A stretch of 64,000 nucleotides of DNA from Bin87 sp034428455 (GTDB lineage: Bacteria; Chloroflexota; Dehalococcoidia; Lucifugimonadales; UBA3495): positions 36,706 to 100,705 of the forward strand of contig DAOUHZ010000088.1 of the NCBI GenBank assembly GCA_034428455.1, written 5' to 3'. Shown here in pieces: positions 33,662-41,749 of this stretch. The stretch's first letter is position 1. Each line of letters begins with the position of its first letter. The position numbers and the translations under genes are program-made. The notes below the pieces were generated by a model. That model made no database searches and had not been told where the DNA came from. It saw only the letters and a program-made list of their open reading frames with translations.

Positions 33662-34365
33662 TGGAAGACATAGCTATCAGCGAAAGGCAATTCGTCGCCA
33701 AGAAGGCGGCTGAGTATCGCAGCCGGGGCTATGAAGTGTTCCAGAAAATCCCCTTGGACTTTATGCCCGGATTCATTGCCGATCTGGTGGTTCGCAAAGA
33801 CGGCGAAACCAGAGTGATTGAGGTAAAAACCAGAACGTCGCTTGCCGTCACTCCGCAAATGACGGAACTGGCGGAAGCCATCAGCGCCAGGCCCGGTTGG
33901 AGTTTCGACCTGCTGCTGGTTGGTGAACCGGAGCGTCTGGACGCGCCGGAAGGTGCGCAGCCTTTCACAGAGAGCCACATAGACCGACGCATCAACCAAG
34001 CGGAAAAAGTTTTAGCCATGGGATTCTCCGAGGCCGCTTTTCTGCTGGCTTGGTCAGCCTGCGAAGCAGCCGTTAGAGCGTTGGCGGCCGCGGAAGGTGT
34101 TGAAATCAGGCGCGCCACTCATTCCGGCTACATCCTGGGCCAAGCGGTCTATCACGGCGCAATTTCAAGAAACGACGACGCCTATCTGTCCGATATGCTG
34201 GCTTACCGCAACGCCATCGTCCACGGATTCGACGTTCCTGACTTTGACGATGAACGGGCCAGAGAGTTGATTGCCGCCGCCAGGAAGTTGCTACAGGCTA
34301 GCGCGGACTCCGATCCGGAACAGCCGGCTGACATCCTGGCCGTGCCGGACGCGCATCAGCATTAG
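33661..34365 (+). CDS. PD-(D/E)XK nuclease-like domain fused to HEPN-like domain
   Basis: A 234-residue two-domain protein. Residues about 5-90 hold a restriction-endonuclease-like core: GYEVFQKIP, then FIADLVVRKDGETRVIEVKTRTS with the D...ExK triad. Residues about 115-215 are helical and HEPN-like, with FLLAWSACEAAVRALAAAEG and the Rx4H ribonuclease motif in LAYRNAIVHGF. A REase-like domain joined to HEPN occurs in some defence proteins. Translation is coupled to the RusA-like gene upstream. Dual DNA/RNA nuclease activity is inferred from motifs only. Confidence 0.75.
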   Translation: MEDIAISERQFVAKKAAEYRSRGYEVFQKIPLDFMPGFIADLVVRKDGETRVIEVKTRTSLAVTPQMTELAEAISARPGWSFDLLLVGEPERLDAPEGAQPFTESHIDRRINQAEKVLAMGFSEAAFLLAWSACEAAVRALAAAEGVEIRRATHSGYILGQAVYHGAISRNDDAYLSDMLAYRNAIVHGFDVPDFDDERARELIAAARKLLQASADSDPEQPADILAVPDAHQH

Positions 34366-34374
34366 GAGTGCACC

Positions 34375-35376
34375 ATGCCCAATCCTACCGTCCACATCAT
34401 TGCCACCGGCGGCAGCATCGCCGGCGTCGGCCCCGACCGCATGGACTACACCCTGTACCCCGAGATCGGCGACCACCTGACCATCGAGCAGAACCTCGCC
34501 CGCGTGCCGGAGATCGGCGACAACTTCAACATCATCGCCGAGGACATGGTCAGCGTCGGCAGCACCGCCATCGGCCCGGCCAACTGGATCGCCCTGGCCG
34601 AGCGCATCCACGCCATTGACCGCGACGAGCCGGACACCGCCGGCGTCGTCATCACCCACGGAACCGCCACCCTGGAGGAGACCGCCTACTTCCTCCACCT
34701 GACCGTCAAGACCCAGCGGCCCGTGGTCATCACCGGCGCCATGCGGCCGCCCACGGCCATCAGCACCGACGCTGACCTCAACCTCCTGGACGCCGTGCGC
34801 ATCGCCGCCACGCCGGAGGCCACCGGTATGGGTGTCGTCACCGTGCTGAACAACGAGATCCACTGCGCCCGCGAGGTCTACAAGGCCAACACCCTGCGCG
34901 TGGAGACTTTCAAGGCCAACGAACTCGGGTTCCTGGGCTATGCCGACTCCGACCACCAGGTGGTTTTCTACCGCCGTCCGGTGCGCAAGCACACCATCGA
35001 GACCCCCTTCCGCGTGGACGGCATGAGCGACCTGCCGCGGGTGGACATCGTGCATGCCTACGCCGGCGCCGACGGGATGCTCATCGACGCCGTGCGCGCC
35101 CACGGCTCGGCGGGTTTGGTCTTGGCGGGTTTCGGCGCGGGAACCTTCCCTCCGGCGGTGATCGCCGCCGCCGAGGCAGCCGTGGCCGGCGGCATGCCGG
35201 TGGTCCTGGCCAGCCGATCCATTGCCGGCCGCGTGGTGATGACGCCGCGCAAGAACGAGCAGGGTTTCATCGTGTCCGACAACCTGATGCCGCAGAAGGC
35301 GCGCATCCTATTGATGCTGGGCTTGACCGTCACATCCGACCGCGACGCGCTGCAGGAGATGTTCTACGAATATTAG
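34375..35376 (+). CDS. Asparaginase-family protein with altered catalytic residues
   Basis: A 333-residue L-asparaginase-like protein. ATGGSIAG and ITHGTATLEETAYFL correspond to the two catalytic motifs. In the E. coli type II enzyme these read TGGT and HGTDT, so the first Thr is Ser 14 here and the catalytic Asp is Ala 98. Thr 97 and the Lys in AREVYKANT are kept, as is a Tyr in the flexible loop (DYTLY). Loss of the Asp suggests a changed substrate or activity. No signal peptide. It begins 9 bases after the nuclease-HEPN gene. Confidence 0.85.
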   Translation: MPNPTVHIIATGGSIAGVGPDRMDYTLYPEIGDHLTIEQNLARVPEIGDNFNIIAEDMVSVGSTAIGPANWIALAERIHAIDRDEPDTAGVVITHGTATLEETAYFLHLTVKTQRPVVITGAMRPPTAISTDADLNLLDAVRIAATPEATGMGVVTVLNNEIHCAREVYKANTLRVETFKANELGFLGYADSDHQVVFYRRPVRKHTIETPFRVDGMSDLPRVDIVHAYAGADGMLIDAVRAHGSAGLVLAGFGAGTFPPAVIAAAEAAVAGGMPVVLASRSIAGRVVMTPRKNEQGFIVSDNLMPQKARILLMLGLTVTSDRDALQEMFYEY

Positions 35377-35726
35377 TCGTACATAACCGGATGCAAAATG
35401 GACCTCACGCGTACCCAGTTTGTCATTGCGAGCGCAGCGTGGCAATCTCGTTGGGGCCAGGATCGTCGCTACACCAACAGGATTGGCACGTCGCTTCGCT
35501 TCTCGCAATGACAGATTTGAGGAAACTGGGTACGCATGAGAAAAATGGGCAAGTTGCGTTGGCGGATACCGCAGGCTAGACTTGCCCGCTATGGATACAT
35601 TTGATGCCCGCGGCCACGATGTTACTTCGTCGTGACGGGTGGGCCATGGGAACAACTGGGTCCCGCTCATGAATTGGGTTGAATGGCGGTATACGCCCAC
35701 CAAATAACAACCGATGGAGAAAAGTG
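35377..35726. other. Intergenic region, 350 bases, with nested inverted repeat
   Basis: No gene is supported. It carries an R1 palindrome at 35422-35512, enclosed by a second inverted repeat: GCGTACCCAGTTT near 35409-35421 and AAACTGGGTACGC near 35524-35536. The rest (35540-35726) is a leader for the large solute-binding protein; no known riboswitch was recognised. Confidence 0.6.
35409..35536. repeat. R1 palindromic repeat with outer 13-bp inverted repeat
   Basis: Inner arms are GTCATTGCGAGCGCAGCG and CGCTTCTCGCAATGAC. The outer arms (GCGTACCCAGTTT / AAACTGGGTACGC) are perfect and specific to this copy. The combined palindrome spans 128 bases. Confidence 0.75.
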
Positions 35727-38081
35727 ATGATGAGAAAGCGACAATTTTTTGTGCCCGCTCTGGCGATTGCTGTTGCCGGCGTCCTTGCGGTCGCCGGGGG
35801 ATGGTTCGCATTGGGCAACGTTGCGGATGCACAAACGGATTTGACTGCTCCTGCCAACGTGCGAGCGGCCCAGGGCCCCGGTATCGGACAGGCAATGGTG
35901 TCGTGGGACGCCGTGGACGGCGCAACGGGTTACACCGTTCGCTGGGTGGACCTGGACGCGGCATGGACGGCCTACGAAACCGACGGGAGATGGGGTCACT
36001 TGATTGAGTCCCAACCTGTCCCAGCGTCCGGAGAAGGCAGGCACAGTCTGAACATCCCCAACCTGAAAACGAATACCACTCGTGGTCACGCGTTCGCCGT
36101 CAGGACCCAGCGCGACGGTGACAGTTCCGATTGGTCGGACTGGAAGATCCTCCGATTGACGGCGGAAGTGGATTTCGAATCAGCCGTTGAGATTCTTGCC
36201 GCCGCGCTGGATCTAACCCGCGAAGCCGACGCCCTGGTCGCCATCGGGTCCGAGAGAACCCATGTTGGGATGACGGAAGCGTCCCTCCGCGCAACGGCGC
36301 AGCAGATCGCCGCGCACCGGCAAGCGATGAACGCTCAAGTGGAGATACTCGAAGCCAGCGGCCATGACGAACAGGTTGGCCGTATCCGCACGCAGGCGAA
36401 CGCGCTGATCGCCAATTCCGGTCGGATACATCAGGACAGGAAGGATTTGTTGAAACTGCTGGGCCAGCAGGTCACCGAGACCCTGAAATTGGTGACCGCT
36501 AACCAGGCCACGCTGTTCCCTCGCTCCGTGGAAAGCCTGGACGGCGAGTTTGGCGCGCTGATGGACGCCGGCAGCCTGTCGGAAGCCGACCGATTGCGCT
36601 ATTCGCACCTGAAGAATTTGGCGGCGACCGTTCCATCGGCCCATACCCTTCTGTTGGTTGCCGGCCGTTTGCAAGACCCGGTAGTTGTAGCGCGAAACCA
36701 GGAAGCCTACGAAAGCGTTGCCGAGATAATCCGGCGCGACATCGAGTATCTGGAAGGTAACCGCGGTCTGAACTTGAACCCAATGGTACTTCCCGCCGCC
36801 AAGAATTTGCTTGCCGCCGGAGAGGATTACTTCAACCGGCTGGAGGAGCGGCTTGAACTGACGGCCGTCGAAAACGATCGCATCGCGGCGAACTCGGCGA
36901 CCCTTGACCGACTGGTCTGCGAAATCGATCGCCTGACCGACGCAGTGCAGGGCAGGTCGGCCGAACCCTGTCCAATGCCGGAACGCGCCGTCGGGACTCC
37001 AGGCGTGACCACCGACACGATCACCTTCGGTCAGTCCGCCGCTTTGACCGGACCTTCAGCGGCTTTGGGACAGGGGATGCAGCTTGGTATCAAGGCTGCG
37101 TTTAAGGAAGCCGGCGGCGTCGGTGGGCGTGAGTTGCAACTTACTACAAAGGACGACGGCTACGAATCCGACCGGGCATTCACGGCGACCCGGCAGTTGA
37201 TTGACGACGAGCAAGTTTTCGCGCTGATCGGCGCCGTTGGCACTCCAACGTCTCGGGCGGCGTTGCCGCTGGCCGAGGATGCCGAAGTCCCCTTCATCGC
37301 CCCGTTCACTGGAGCTCAACTCCTGCGTGACGAAGAGTTGAGCCAAGTCCTCAACCTGCGCGCCTCGTACCGTCAGGAAACCGACCGGATGTTGGAATAC
37401 CTTGCGGACCAGGGCGTCACCCGCGTTGCGGTGCTTTACCAAAATGATTCGTACGGCATCGACGGGCTCAGGGGCGTTCAGCAGGAGTTGGAAGGCGGAA
37501 ACATTGATCTGGTCGCCCACTGGTACTACCGTCGGAACACCGAGGCCGTGAAGTCTGCGGTGTTCCGGATCGCGAACGCGGACCCGGCGCCGCAGGCGGT
37601 GATTATCATCGGCGCCTCCGACCCTGCAGCCGAAGCAATCAAACTGCTGCGCGAGAATCTGGGCGCAAACACGATCTTCATGAACGTGTCCTTCGTTGGC
37701 AGTGATGACCTGGCCGCAAAACTCGCAGCGGATGATCAATCCCGCGATAACGTATTCTTCACCCAGGTGGTCCCGCTGCCGGGAAATGCCAGTGATCCCC
37801 TCATCGCCAAATATCAGGCCGCTCTGGCTGCGGTCGACTCCGAAGCTCAACCCGGGTTCGTTTCTCTCGAGGGCTACCTGGCCGGACGCCTGGCAATATA
37901 CGCCGTGGATGCCTGCGGGCAGAACGTCACTCGGATGTGCTTCCTCAACGCTGTGCAAAACGCCGGAACATTCGACCTGGACGGATTCGAGCTGATGTTC
38001 GGCGACGATGACAACCAGGGATCCGACGCGGTGTTCCTGACTCAAATCGACGCTAGCGGGCAGTACACCGTGGTTCCATAA
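35727..38081 (+). CDS. FN3-containing ABC transporter solute-binding protein
   Basis: A 784-residue exported protein. The start is set by GGAG 7 bases before ATG 35727. A signal peptide (RKRQFFVPALAIAVAGVLAVAGGWF...ADA) precedes a fibronectin type III domain (about 35-130: PANVRAAQGPGIGQAMVSWDAVDGATGYTVRW). A helical region of about 270 residues follows. The C-terminal type I periplasmic-binding domain (about 430-784) has TITFGQSAALTGPSAALGQGMQLGIKAAF, TKDDGYESDRA, FALIGAVGTPTSRAALPLAED and YQNDSYGIDG, as in branched-chain amino-acid and urea receptors. No permease or ATPase gene is adjacent, so it may be a sensor or an orphan receptor. Confidence 0.88.
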   Translation: MMRKRQFFVPALAIAVAGVLAVAGGWFALGNVADAQTDLTAPANVRAAQGPGIGQAMVSWDAVDGATGYTVRWVDLDAAWTAYETDGRWGHLIESQPVPASGEGRHSLNIPNLKTNTTRGHAFAVRTQRDGDSSDWSDWKILRLTAEVDFESAVEILAAALDLTREADALVAIGSERTHVGMTEASLRATAQQIAAHRQAMNAQVEILEASGHDEQVGRIRTQANALIANSGRIHQDRKDLLKLLGQQVTETLKLVTANQATLFPRSVESLDGEFGALMDAGSLSEADRLRYSHLKNLAATVPSAHTLLLVAGRLQDPVVVARNQEAYESVAEIIRRDIEYLEGNRGLNLNPMVLPAAKNLLAAGEDYFNRLEERLELTAVENDRIAANSATLDRLVCEIDRLTDAVQGRSAEPCPMPERAVGTPGVTTDTITFGQSAALTGPSAALGQGMQLGIKAAFKEAGGVGGRELQLTTKDDGYESDRAFTATRQLIDDEQVFALIGAVGTPTSRAALPLAEDAEVPFIAPFTGAQLLRDEELSQVLNLRASYRQETDRMLEYLADQGVTRVAVLYQNDSYGIDGLRGVQQELEGGNIDLVAHWYYRRNTEAVKSAVFRIANADPAPQAVIIIGASDPAAEAIKLLRENLGANTIFMNVSFVGSDDLAAKLAADDQSRDNVFFTQVVPLPGNASDPLIAKYQAALAAVDSEAQPGFVSLEGYLAGRLAIYAVDACGQNVTRMCFLNAVQNAGTFDLDGFELMFGDDDNQGSDAVFLTQIDASGQYTVVP

Positions 38082-38135
38082 CCTCGCAGGCTCGTCGTGA
38101 TGCACGGTTGAGTTCGCAACAGCCTTGGTCAAGCC

Positions 38136-38176
38136 AACTCCCCGCGACCTGCAACAGGTCGCGGGGAGTTGTTCTT
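38136..38176 (+). terminator. Strong Rho-independent-type terminator
   Basis: AACTCCCCGCGACCT and AGGTCGCGGGGAGTT form a perfect 15-bp stem with a 5-base loop, followed by GTTCTT. It lies 55 bases after the solute-binding protein gene. Confidence 0.8.
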
Positions 38177-38230
38177 GCCACACCTCGCCGGCCTCTGGCG
38201 TCCATGTCGGGCGCCAATGTAAACGTCGTG

Positions 38231-38236
38231 TATAAT
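38231..38236 (+). promoter_or_regulatory. -10 promoter box of MFS gene
   Basis: TATAAT preceded by GTG, 43 bases before the MFS start. The -35 region is not conserved. Confidence 0.45.
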
Positions 38237-38279
38237 GCGCCAAATTCCGCCCCTGGCCGCTATCTGAGGAGCGCAATAC

Positions 38280-39623
38280 ATGGCACAGGCAGCCGGCGTC
38301 AGTCCTTCCCAACCCGCGACGCAGGACGCGCCGCCCAGAACCAAGGGCTCGGTGATGGCGACCACCCTGGTGGGCGCCCACGCCTTCGAGCACCTGTACG
38401 CCCACAGCATCCCCATCATCATCCTGGCCATCATCACGGAGTTCGAGTTGGGGGCGCTCAGCGTCGGCGCGGTGGTCGCCATTCGCTCCATCTTCGGCGG
38501 CATCACCAGCACCGCCGGCGGTTTCCTCGTTGACCTGTTCCACCATCGGGTGGCCTGGGTCCTGGCGATCAGCACCTTGATGATCGGCACCGGCTACCTG
38601 CTCATGTCCATCGCGCCATCCTACGCCCTTATCCTGTGCGCCATCGCCCTGGGGTCCATGGGCAGCGCGCTGTGGCACCCGCCGGCCCTGGGCCTGCTGG
38701 CCCGGCGTTTCCCCGAGCGGCGCGGCCTGTTCATATCCATGCACCGCTCCACCGGCAGCATCGGCGACGTCATCGGGCCGCTGGCCGCTGGCGCCCTCAT
38801 CGCCGGCGCCCTCACCTGGAGCGGCGGCACCGAAGGAGCCGAGGTAGGCGTCTCGTACGCGCTCCCCTGGGGCACCGTGGACTGGCGGTACATCCTGGGG
38901 TTCAGCACCCCGATCATGTTCGTCGCCACCGTGGTGATCTTCATCCTGCTGCGGAACGCGGGCAGCGAGCGACCCGTCAACGTGGATATCGGCGCCCGAA
39001 TCCGCACCAACTGGGCCGGCATGAAGGACGCCTTCCGGGGCACCGGCATGTGGGCCATTTTCACCGTCTCCGCCGTGCGGGGCATGGCCGACCGCTCCCT
39101 GGTGTTCCTGGTCCCCCTCTACCTGATCCACCTGGGCGTCGGCGAGTTCCAGGCCGCCGTCCACGTCATGCTGATGGTGCTGCCCGGCATCCTCTTCGGC
39201 CCGATCATCGGCTCACTGTCCGACCGAATCGGCCGACGCCCGCTGATCATCTTCATCATGGGCGTCACCACGATGCTCACCATCGCCATCATCATGGTCA
39301 GCGGCGGGGGCTATTCACCGTGGATCACCGTGTTTGTCGCCATCTACGGCATGATGAACTTCTCGGTGAACAACCTGACCCAGGCCGCCGCCGCTGACAT
39401 CGCCGCCGGCCGCCGGCTCGAATCGAGCTTCCTCGGCCTGATGTGGGGCAACAACACGCTGTTCGGAGCCATCGCCGCCTTCATGATCTTCGGCCCGGTG
39501 GAATGGTTCGACTGGCAGTACGGCTTCTTCATCGCCGCCGGTATCTACTTCGCCGGATTCCTCATCTCGCTGATGATCCCCGGCAAGCCGCGCGAGCCCG
39601 AAGCCGTCCCCATGCCGGCCTGA
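38280..39623 (+). CDS. MFS transporter
   Basis: A 447-residue permease with about 12 membrane helices. VGAHAFEHLYAHSIPIIIL at helix 1 and LSDRIGRRPLIIFIMGV (loop motif at mid-protein) place it in the MFS. HPPALGLLARRFPERRGLFISMHRSTGSIGDVIGPLAAG is shared almost residue for residue with the gene at 40397-41713, so the two are tandem paralogues. TGAGGAG precedes the ATG. Substrate unknown. A partial third copy of the C-terminus lies at 40232-40378. Confidence 0.9.
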   Translation: MAQAAGVSPSQPATQDAPPRTKGSVMATTLVGAHAFEHLYAHSIPIIILAIITEFELGALSVGAVVAIRSIFGGITSTAGGFLVDLFHHRVAWVLAISTLMIGTGYLLMSIAPSYALILCAIALGSMGSALWHPPALGLLARRFPERRGLFISMHRSTGSIGDVIGPLAAGALIAGALTWSGGTEGAEVGVSYALPWGTVDWRYILGFSTPIMFVATVVIFILLRNAGSERPVNVDIGARIRTNWAGMKDAFRGTGMWAIFTVSAVRGMADRSLVFLVPLYLIHLGVGEFQAAVHVMLMVLPGILFGPIIGSLSDRIGRRPLIIFIMGVTTMLTIAIIMVSGGGYSPWITVFVAIYGMMNFSVNNLTQAAAADIAAGRRLESSFLGLMWGNNTLFGAIAAFMIFGPVEWFDWQYGFFIAAGIYFAGFLISLMIPGKPREPEAVPMPA

Positions 39624-39706
39624 TCCAGAGCCTTACCGAATTGGTTGCAAACCCGTATATTGGACAGTACCAATGGGCGCCATGCTCGTGTAAAGGAGGT
39701 CGGGAA

Positions 39707-39940
39707 ATGACAACCGGAAAAGACATCGCCGGCTCTGTGCCGTCCGATCCGTCCCAAACCGACGATCCATTGCTTGAATTGCTGTTGTCGGCTCCCGAAG
39801 ACGACGAGGATCTGGACGAAGAAACCCTGGCAGCATTGCAGGAAGCCGAAGCAGACCTCGATGCCGGGAGGATACTAACGAGCAGTGAATTGGCGCACAG
39901 CTTACACCAGACGCGCCGAACGGGATTTGAGGGCGATTGA
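39707..39940 (+). CDS. RelB/antitoxin-like acidic protein
   Basis: A 77-residue protein with many acidic residues (APEDDEDLDEETLAALQEAEADLDAGRILTSSELAHSL). The segment DEETLAALQEAEADLDAGRILTSSEL is typical of antitoxins paired with RelE/ParE toxins. AAAGGAGGT lies 7 bases before the ATG. The toxin start is inside its 3' end (56-base overlap). It probably neutralises the toxin and represses the operon, though a DNA-binding domain is not obvious. Confidence 0.78.
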   Translation: MTTGKDIAGSVPSDPSQTDDPLLELLLSAPEDDEDLDEETLAALQEAEADLDAGRILTSSELAHSLHQTRRTGFEGD

Positions 39941-40142
39941 CCCCCCGGTGGCTGAGCGTGTGCAACAGGCCATAGATCGTTTGGCCGCCACCGGGCAAGG
40001 CCACGTAGCGCGTTTGCGAGGTTACTCTGATCGATGGCGACTGCGTGTTGGCCCTTGGCGAGTATTGTTTGCCTATGATTTTGACAGCCGGACCATATCA
40101 GTTCTGACCGTTGGCCACCGGCGCGAGGCTTATCGCAGATAG
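39885..40142 (+). CDS. RelE/ParE-family toxin
   Basis: An 85-residue toxin with GTG start, overlapping the antitoxin frame. AYTRRAERDLRAIDPPVAERVQQAIDRLAATG, then ARLRGYSDRWRLRVGPWRVLFAYDFDSRTISVLTVGHRREAYR, is the complete RelE fold including the basic Arg/Lys and C-terminal HRREAYR. RelE-type toxins cleave mRNA in the ribosome. The module interrupts the tandem MFS genes. Confidence 0.9.
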   Translation: MNWRTAYTRRAERDLRAIDPPVAERVQQAIDRLAATGQGHVARLRGYSDRWRLRVGPWRVLFAYDFDSRTISVLTVGHRREAYRR

Positions 40143-40231
40143 CGCGTACCCGTCGACAAAGGCTTTTGGATAAGTGGTATCCGGAGACAAAGGTGTCAAA
40201 TCTGTTCCACCCAAACCCGACAAAGATTCAC

Positions 40232-40378
40232 GTCGCCGCCGGGATCTACTTCGCGGGCTTCCTCATCTCGCTGCTGATCCCGGGCCGGCCCACGGCCTCC
40301 GAGGCGGTTCCGGCGCAGGACGCTCCCGCCGATGCGGCTGGAGTCCCCGACCGCGGGGCAGCGCCGGCTTCGGCCTAG
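40232..40378 (+). pseudogene. C-terminal remnant of a third MFS paralogue
   Basis: Reads VAAGIYFAGFLISLLIPGRPTASEAVPAQ... then stop, nearly identical to the end of the 38280-39623 MFS protein (IAAGIYFAGFLISLMIPGKPREPEAVP) but with a longer tail. Upstream sequence back to the RelE-type toxin is unrelated. It marks the 3' end of a destroyed or duplicated gene on the far side of the TA module. Confidence 0.8.
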
Positions 40379-40396
40379 CTACCGGACGAATTCAGG

Positions 40397-41713
40397 TTGG
40401 CCGCAGCGCAGGGGACGCTTCCCGACGCGCCGGTGACGGGCGAGCGCCGCACCGGCAATCGGGTGCTGGCGTCCACCCTGATCGGAGCCCACGGCTTCGA
40501 GCACCTGATCTCCAACAGCATCCCGCTGCTGACCACGGTGATGGCCGTGGATTTGGGACTGGGCGCGTTGCAGGTCGGCGCCATCGTGGCGGTGCGTTCG
40601 GCTGCCGCGGGCATCACCAGCGTCACCGGCGGGTTCCTGTCGGACCTGCTGCACCACCGGATCGCGTGGGTGCTGTCCATCAGCGCGCTGCTGACGGCGG
40701 TGGGGCTGCTGCTGATCGCGATTTCGCCGTCCTACGCCGTGATACTGCTGGCGCTCGCTTTGGCGTCGTCCGGCGCTGCGCTGTGGCACCCGCCGGCGCT
40801 GGGCCTGCTGGCCCAGCGATTCCCCAACCGTCGGGGCCTGTTCCTGTCCATGCACCGCTCCACCGGCAGCGTGGGCGATGTGGTGGGCCCGATGATCGCC
40901 GGCATCCTGCTGATCGGAGCCCTGCAATGGGAAGCCTCCGACGGACTGGTCGTGGGCTGGGAGCTGGGACTGGAGCCCATCAGCTGGCGTTGGATCCTGG
41001 CCTTTGGCGCGCCGATCATGTTCATCGCCACGTTCGTTATCTACGGCCTGCTCCGCCACGCGGGAGACGCGCCGCCGGTGAACCTCGACGTGGCGCAACG
41101 GCAGCGGACCATTGGGCGGGACACCTACGTAGCCTTCCGCGGAACGGGTCTGTGGGCGATTTTCGCCGTGGCTGCCGTCCGGGGGATGGCCGACGGGTCC
41201 ATGCTGTTCCTCGTCCCGCTGTACCTGACCCACGCGCTGGGCATCAACACCTTCCAGGCATCGGCGCACTTGGCGCTGATGGTGGGTCCGGCGATGGTCA
41301 CCGCCCCGCTGCTCGGGGCGCTGTCCGATAAGGTGGGCCGCAAACCGCTCATCGTGTTCCTGATGGCCTTTGCCACGGCGTTGACCCTGCTGATACCAAT
41401 GGGCGGGCAGCAGTATTCGGTCTGGGTCACCGTCTGCGTCGCGCTCTACGGATTGCAGCACTTCACGGTGATCAACCTGACCTCGGCAGCGGCGGCCGAC
41501 GTTGCCGCCCGCTACCGCCTGGAGTCCAGCTTCCTCGGCCTCATGTGGGGCAACAACGTCCTCTTCGGTGCCGTGGCTGCCGTGTTCATATTCGGCCCCA
41601 TCGAGTGGCTGGGCTGGCAGTACGGCTTCTTCATCGCCGGCGGCATCTACGGCGTGGGCTTCCTCGCCTCCCTGGCCATCCCCGGCCGGGAGCGGGAGCC
41701 GGCAACCGCGTAG
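40397..41713 (+). CDS. MFS transporter, paralogue of upstream gene
   Basis: A 438-residue permease with about 12 helices. IGAHGFEHLISNSIPLLTTVMAVDLGLGALQVGAIVAVRSAAAGITSVTGG and WHPPALGLLAQRFPNRRGLFLSMHRSTGSVGDVVGPMIAG parallel the first MFS protein. The C-terminus (LEWSS... RLESSFLGLMWGNNVLFGAVAAVFIFGPIEWLGWQYGFF) is also shared. The start is taken as TTG 40397, 18 bases after the remnant's stop; no ATG is close, so the true start is uncertain. Substrate unknown. Confidence 0.85.
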   Translation: MAAAQGTLPDAPVTGERRTGNRVLASTLIGAHGFEHLISNSIPLLTTVMAVDLGLGALQVGAIVAVRSAAAGITSVTGGFLSDLLHHRIAWVLSISALLTAVGLLLIAISPSYAVILLALALASSGAALWHPPALGLLAQRFPNRRGLFLSMHRSTGSVGDVVGPMIAGILLIGALQWEASDGLVVGWELGLEPISWRWILAFGAPIMFIATFVIYGLLRHAGDAPPVNLDVAQRQRTIGRDTYVAFRGTGLWAIFAVAAVRGMADGSMLFLVPLYLTHALGINTFQASAHLALMVGPAMVTAPLLGALSDKVGRKPLIVFLMAFATALTLLIPMGGQQYSVWVTVCVALYGLQHFTVINLTSAAAADVAARYRLESSFLGLMWGNNVLFGAVAAVFIFGPIEWLGWQYGFFIAGGIYGVGFLASLAIPGREREPATA

Positions 41714-41749
41714 AGCCCGGTGCTAAAATGGGATGGTAGCGTTTCGCTG

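Noticed and set aside
33260..35376. Prophage remnant, suggested by the RusA-like gene
   Set aside because: No integrase, terminase, capsid or other phage genes are nearby and the flanking genes are metabolic.
37056..39164. 702-codon open frame on the minus strand
   Set aside because: It is antisense to the solute-binding and MFS genes and has low-complexity His/Gln/Gly-rich sequence typical of shadow frames in GC-rich DNA.
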